Shown piece by piece: positions 60,457 to 64,000 of a stretch of DNA of 64,000 nucleotides (position 1 is its first letter; every line of letters begins with the position of its first letter). This DNA comes from Gemmatimonadota bacterium (GTDB taxonomy: Bacteria; Gemmatimonadota; Gemmatimonadetes; Gemmatimonadales; Gemmatimonadaceae), in assembly GCA_027307165.1 (NCBI GenBank), contig DAHUXM010000014.1, positions 1-64,000 on the forward strand, written 5' to 3'. Both the position numbers and the translations under genes were made by a program. The notes beneath the pieces are model-generated. The model had not been told where the DNA came from. It did not search any database and worked only from the letters and a program-made list of their open reading frames with translations.

Positions 60457-62289
60457 GTGACCGACCGCCCTCGCCTCGTTCGCTCCGCGCTCATCACTCT
60501 CTTTTTCGCGAGCGCAGCTTCCGTCTCCGCTGTCTCCGCACAGCAGGCCGCACCGCGCTCCGATCGCCCCGTCTGGCCCGACGAGGGTCCGCGCACCTGG
60601 ACGCCGCGCGCAACTGAAGCCGCAATCACTCCGAACGATCTCCGCACTCGCCTCTATCAGATCGCCGACGACTCCATGCAGGGTCGCGAGATCGGCGCAC
60701 TCGGCGACTACAAGGCGACCGCCTACATCGCCGACGTGTTCCATCGCCTCGGTCTCAAGCCGGCCGGCGACAACGGTACGTACTTCCAGGATCTCCCCTA
60801 CGGCGCGTTCGCGCTGCAGGGGCCTGCGCCGCGTCTCTCGGTCGGGAAGAAGACACTCCCCGCCGGCGCACGATGGATTCCGTTGGCGCCAAGTGCCACG
60901 ACTGGTACCGGAGCAAGGGCTGAGTTCCGTAACACGCCGGTGGTCTTCGCCGGCCGCTTCGGCGACACAGTCACGCTCGATCCGGCTCGCTTCCGCGGCA
61001 AGGTGGCGGTGTTCGTGGGCGGCCCGCGCGTGCCGGAGAGCCAGGGTGCCACGGCACGCGTCCCGAGTTGCGACTCTCTCCCGGATCGCTTCGGCGCCGA
61101 TGCAGCCATCGCCGACGACGCGCGCAACCGCGCCCGTGGCGTGCGGACGTTCGGGCGCCGAGATGAGCGCGCACTCGCGGCAGGCGCCGCAGGCGTGCTG
61201 TTCATCGAGTCGATCGATGCATCGGCCGCCGCCGCGGTGATGCATCCACGCGTCGGGATGCCGGTGAGTGATTCACTCATCGCCGCTCCAGCAGGCGCGG
61301 TGATCGACAGCGTGACCGCGCAGCAGCTGTTCGGAAAGGCGACGAGCCAGCTCGCAGTAGGCGACGCAGGCGCGACAGTGTCCGCCAACTGGCGCTACAG
61401 TTTCAGCGTTTCCGCGACTCCAGGCCGCAACGTGATCGCGATCCGCCCCGGCAGCGATCCCACACGCGCCGGCGAGTACGTGCTGATCAGCGCGCACAAC
61501 GACCACGTCGGCATGCGTCCCGAAGGCGTGGATCACGATTCGTTGCGTGCCGTCAACATGGTCACCCGGCGGCAGGGCGCGAACGATCCGGTTTGCCGAC
61601 CCAACGCGGCGCAGCAGCATGAAATCGATTCGCTCATCGCACACGCGCGCAGCATCCGCCCACCTCGTCGCGATTCCATCATGAACGGCGCAGACGACGA
61701 TGGCTCCGGTACCGTCATACTTCTGGAAGAGGCGGAGAAGTTCGCGAGCGAGCACCCGGAACGCTCCATCATCTTCGTATCGCACACCGGCGAGGAAGCA
61801 GGCCTGCTCGGCTCCAAGTGGTTCACCGATCATCCCACGATCTCGCTCGATTCGGTCGCTGCCGCCATCAACATGGACATGGAAGCGAAGGGGCACGTCT
61901 GGCAGGTGAAGTTCGGTGGACCGAACTCGATCCAGATGCTCGGCGCACGCAGGCTTTCGCGCGAGTTCGGCGACGTGATCGACTCGGTGAACGCCGTACG
62001 TCCGGAGGCGATGGCGATCGACAAGTCGTGGGATGTGCCGGCCAATCCGTGGAACCGGTTCTGCCGCAGCGATCAGGTGAACTACGTGCTGCATCACGTA
62101 CCGGTCGTCTACGCCTCCACCGGATACGCGCTCGACTACCATCAACCCACCGATGAGCCGCAGTACGCCGACTACGATCACATGGCGAAAGTAGGCAACT
62201 TCGTGCACGACATCGCTCTCGCGGTAGCGGACCGTAAGAACAGGCCGGTGATCACCGGTGACGATCCCGCGTTTCCACGCTGCAGGTAA
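60457..62289 (+). CDS. Secreted M28-family zinc aminopeptidase
   Basis: A protein of 610 residues from GTG at 60457, which gives a normal signal peptide ending AVSAQQ (GTG at 60373 would add 28 residues). A protease-associated (PA) domain is inserted at about 150-300. The M28 metal ligands appear in order: His/Asp in VLISAHNDHVG, Asp in NGADDDGSGTVILLEEAEKF, Glu-Glu in VSHTGEEAGLLGSKWF, Asp in AAINMDMEAKG, and His in ALDYHQPTDEPQYAD. It removes N-terminal amino acids from peptides outside the cytoplasm. Complete. Confidence 0.93.
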   Translation: MTDRPRLVRSALITLFFASAASVSAVSAQQAAPRSDRPVWPDEGPRTWTPRATEAAITPNDLRTRLYQIADDSMQGREIGALGDYKATAYIADVFHRLGLKPAGDNGTYFQDLPYGAFALQGPAPRLSVGKKTLPAGARWIPLAPSATTGTGARAEFRNTPVVFAGRFGDTVTLDPARFRGKVAVFVGGPRVPESQGATARVPSCDSLPDRFGADAAIADDARNRARGVRTFGRRDERALAAGAAGVLFIESIDASAAAAVMHPRVGMPVSDSLIAAPAGAVIDSVTAQQLFGKATSQLAVGDAGATVSANWRYSFSVSATPGRNVIAIRPGSDPTRAGEYVLISAHNDHVGMRPEGVDHDSLRAVNMVTRRQGANDPVCRPNAAQQHEIDSLIAHARSIRPPRRDSIMNGADDDGSGTVILLEEAEKFASEHPERSIIFVSHTGEEAGLLGSKWFTDHPTISLDSVAAAINMDMEAKGHVWQVKFGGPNSIQMLGARRLSREFGDVIDSVNAVRPEAMAIDKSWDVPANPWNRFCRSDQVNYVLHHVPVVYASTGYALDYHQPTDEPQYADYDHMAKVGNFVHDIALAVADRKNRPVITGDDPAFPRCR

Positions 62290-62299
62290 CGGAGTTCAC

Positions 62300-62884
62300 A
62301 TGCGAAAGCTCATCGTATCCGAGTTCGTCACCCTGGACGGCGTGATTCAGGCGCCGGGAGGCAAGGACGAGGATCGGGACGGCGGATTCGAGCACGGCGG
62401 CTGGACATGGCCCTACTGGCACGACGACATCGGTAACAGCTTCGTCGCGTTGATGAAGGACACCGACGCATTCCTGCTGGGCCGTCGCACGTACGTGACA
62501 CACGCCGAGGCGTTCGAGCCGATGCCCGTGGGCGACAAGTTCGGCGATCTCATGAACGCGCCGAAGAAGTACGTCGTGTCACGAACGCTCGAGGAACCAA
62601 TCTGGCGCGACACCACGATCATTCGCGACAACGTGATCGAGTCGGTGCGTCAGCTCAAGGAGCAGCCGGGAAAGAACATCCTGACCGACGGAAGCAGCCA
62701 GCTCGTCCACGATTTGATGAAGCACGATCTCGTCGACGAGCTGCACATGGTGCTGTATCCGCTGACACTGGGAAGTGGCAAGCGGCTGTTCCCTGATGGC
62801 GTGTACGCGACGTTCAGCCTGGTGTCAGCGACACCATATCCCACCGGCGTGGTGGGGCTTCACTACGTGCGCAAGCGGAGTTGA
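62300..62884 (+). CDS. RibD C-terminal/dihydrofolate reductase-like protein
   Basis: A protein of 194 residues from ATG at 62300 (GGAG 6 bases upstream), 10 bp after the M28 gene, so the two are probably one operon. Pattern: MRKLIVSEFVTLDGVIQAPG, FLLGRRTYVTHAEAFEP, KKYVVSRTLEEPIW, NILTDGSSQLVHDLMKHDLVDELHMVLYPLTLGSGKRLFPDG. This is the YyaP/YwjB-like reductase family with the RibD/DHFR fold and NADPH-binding G-S-x-x-L. The substrate is unknown. Confidence 0.92.
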   Translation: MRKLIVSEFVTLDGVIQAPGGKDEDRDGGFEHGGWTWPYWHDDIGNSFVALMKDTDAFLLGRRTYVTHAEAFEPMPVGDKFGDLMNAPKKYVVSRTLEEPIWRDTTIIRDNVIESVRQLKEQPGKNILTDGSSQLVHDLMKHDLVDELHMVLYPLTLGSGKRLFPDGVYATFSLVSATPYPTGVVGLHYVRKRS

Positions 62885-62889
62885 GTGCG

Positions 62890-62908
62890 GGCCGGTCACA
62901 CGCCGGCC
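62890..62908. terminator. Weak hairpin between convergent genes
   Basis: GGCCGG-N7-CCGGCC just after the reductase stop codon and before the end of the convergent DUF4397 gene. No T-run, so termination strength is doubtful. Confidence 0.35.
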
Positions 62909-62914
62909 GATCCG

Positions 62915-63658
62915 CTACCCTCGATCCGGTATCGCCAGCCACGTATTCGGCAACCCGCCGCCGGCCGCGTCCATCAGCAGTACGCTTCTCGCCTGCCCAT
63001 TAGTCAACGAGCTGGCGTCGACGTCCAGCAGGACGTTCTTGGTGCCTGCTGCAGTTACGCGCAGACGCAGAATGCCGCTCGGAACTGGCGCAAGTATGTA
63101 GCCCGACGTGCCTTCGAACGTGATGTTGGTGGCGACCGGCGTCGTGAGCGTCGAATCCGCGCTCGTCAGATAGAAATCCACCGGGCCTGCAGACGGCGAT
63201 GCATTGATGACTCGCAATCCAACCTGACCACTCGGAAGAGGCGACACCGTATCCGGTAGAATGAGCAATCCCGCACCGGTCGCATGCTGCGTCACGATCA
63301 TCGCATAGACGCTGAGGTTCTGGACCAGCAGCTGGGTCGAAGCGATTGTCGTCGTGTCTGTCCCCGCGGTAACTCTGAACTTGCGAGCATTCGTAAGCGC
63401 ATTGGCATACACCGATGAACCGGAGTCGTACGGCTGCGGCCTCGACAGCGCACTCGTGTCATCGATGAACAGGTTCATCGTGGCATACCGTGGCGCCGCA
63501 TTGATGAACTGAATGAGTCCCTGCGAAGTCGTATTCCCCGATATTTTATCGAGCTGGCATCCGCTCAATGCAGTCACTCCAGCCAGGAGGCCGATGCTGG
63601 CAAGTGCCCGGAAACCCGGTAGTCGTTTGTTACGCATTAGCCCGAAGTGCTGAGACAT
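62915..63658 (-). CDS. DUF4397-domain lipoprotein
   Basis: A protein of 247 residues from ATG at 63658 (ATG at 63637 possible). Lipoprotein signal ends GVTALSGC. Two DUF4397-like beta domains are visible: GLIQFINAAPRYATMNLFID...YANALTNARKFRVTAGTD and VGLRVINASPSAGPVDFYLTSAD...TSGYILAPVPSGILRLRVTAAGTK. The V-N-A-(A/S)-P at the start of each domain is diagnostic. Surface protein of unknown role. Confidence 0.9.
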   Translation of the reverse strand: MSQHFGLMRNKRLPGFRALASIGLLAGVTALSGCQLDKISGNTTSQGLIQFINAAPRYATMNLFIDDTSALSRPQPYDSGSSVYANALTNARKFRVTAGTDTTTIASTQLLVQNLSVYAMIVTQHATGAGLLILPDTVSPLPSGQVGLRVINASPSAGPVDFYLTSADSTLTTPVATNITFEGTSGYILAPVPSGILRLRVTAAGTKNVLLDVDASSLTNGQARSVLLMDAAGGGLPNTWLAIPDRG

Positions 63659-63798
63659 TGAACTCTTGGTTAGTGACAGTGACTGTGCGACCCGAATACG
63701 CCGAATTGCGTCACATTCCGAGCCAGGCCGAACATTTACCCCTTTTCCCGTGATCCGGATCGCCTCCACCTGACCGAAGTTGCCGTCTTGTTGGGTAG

Positions 63799-63820
63799 TT
63801 GTATGACTGTTATAATACAA
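63799..63820. promoter_or_regulatory. Operator overlapping the -10 box of the GntR gene
   Basis: TTGTAT-N10-ATACAA (arms 63799-63804 and 63815-63820) overlaps a perfect TATAAT (63811-63816). YtrA-type GntR regulators bind such palindromes to repress their own operon. The ATG is only 14 bp after the -10 box, so the transcript should have a leader of about 7 nt or less. Confidence 0.7.
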
Positions 63821-63829
63821 GCATACATC

Positions 63830-64000
63830 ATGTTCCAGATCGATCCGGGCAATCCTGCACCAATCTACGCGCAACTCGAGCGCGCAGTTCGCACCGCGGT
63901 GGCAGCCGGCTGGCTGGAAGCCGGCGACCAGCTCCCCACGGTGCGGCAGCTCGCCGTCATCCTCAAGATCAACGCCAATACCGTCGCCCGGGCTTATGCG
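63830..64000 (+). CDS. GntR-family (YtrA-type) transcriptional regulator, N-terminal part
   Basis: 57 residues visible, running off the window. It starts MFQIDPGNPAPIYAQLERAV, then LEAGDQLPTVRQLAVILKIN and NANTVARAYA, an exact match to the GntR winged helix (P-I-Y-x-Q-x-x-x-x-I...G-x-x-L-P-T-V-R-x-L-A...N-P/A-N-T-V-x-x-A-Y). YtrA-type regulators are short (about 120 residues) and usually head an ABC-transporter operon, which would lie beyond the window. Confidence 0.92.
   Translation, partial: MFQIDPGNPAPIYAQLERAVRTAVAAGWLEAGDQLPTVRQLAVILKINANTVARAYA

Overview
The window looks like a chromosomal segment of a GC-rich, diderm, free-living bacterium, most likely a Gemmatimonadota or close relative. 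That assignment is an inference from gene style: a serine/threonine kinase with a C-terminal helical repeat region next to a kinase-type ECF sigma factor, many lipoproteins and secreted hydrolases, APC permease paralogs, a PabB-PabC fusion and a compact type II secretion (T2SS) operon. No rRNA, tRNA or CRISPR array was recognised.

Layout. 0-3.2 kb is accessory DNA: the end of an IS3-type element truncates an unknown gene, followed by a tight three-gene operon that I read as a toxin-antitoxin-chaperone (TAC) module (HigB-like toxin, HigA-like antitoxin with a long C-terminal tail, SecB-like chaperone). 3.5-29.9 kb is mostly ordinary chromosome: lipoprotein, GNAT, DUF4440, a subtilase, MsrB, a glycine/asparagine-rich secreted repeat protein, a di-haem peroxidase, a Ser/Thr kinase and ECF sigma pair, VapBC, DinB, RmuC, two paralogous APC permeases around a MarR-GNAT regulator and a MATE pump, a DUF1080/Gfo-Idh pair, an esterase, an AhpD-like protein and an AAA/DUF4143 ATPase. 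Dispersed hairpin repeats (7.2, 13.8 and 17 kb) sit between these genes.

30.1-49.5 kb is the most interesting part. It is a roughly 19 kb island bounded by two direct copies of a 57-bp sequence derived from the 3' end of a regulator gene. It carries, all on the minus strand: a complete T2SS operon (gspE-G-F-H-I-J-K-L-M-C-D, without a prepilin peptidase), a sigma-54 enhancer-binding protein translationally coupled to gspD, a 2,124-residue exported Rhs-repeat protein, and a small HExxH protein. A -24/-12 (sigma-54) promoter match lies upstream of both gspE and the rhs gene. A striking array of TGTCGC half-sites sits about 113 bp upstream of the predicted rhs start point, where an enhancer would be expected. 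I infer a secretion machine co-regulated with a giant Rhs cargo. Just outside the island (49.8-52.2 kb) is a second, N-terminally truncated Rhs tip with an overlapping four-helix membrane protein, which resembles an effector-immunity pair.

52.1-64 kb returns to chromosomal genes: a Spy-like pseudogene, PabB-PabC, a truncated NAD(P)-binding protein, an M23 peptidase, small secreted proteins, a degenerate metallo-beta-lactamase-fold protein, an M28 peptidase, a RibD/DHFR-like reductase, a DUF4397 lipoprotein and the start of a GntR regulator with an operator overlapping its promoter.

All functions come from reading translated sequence by eye. No similarity search was possible.
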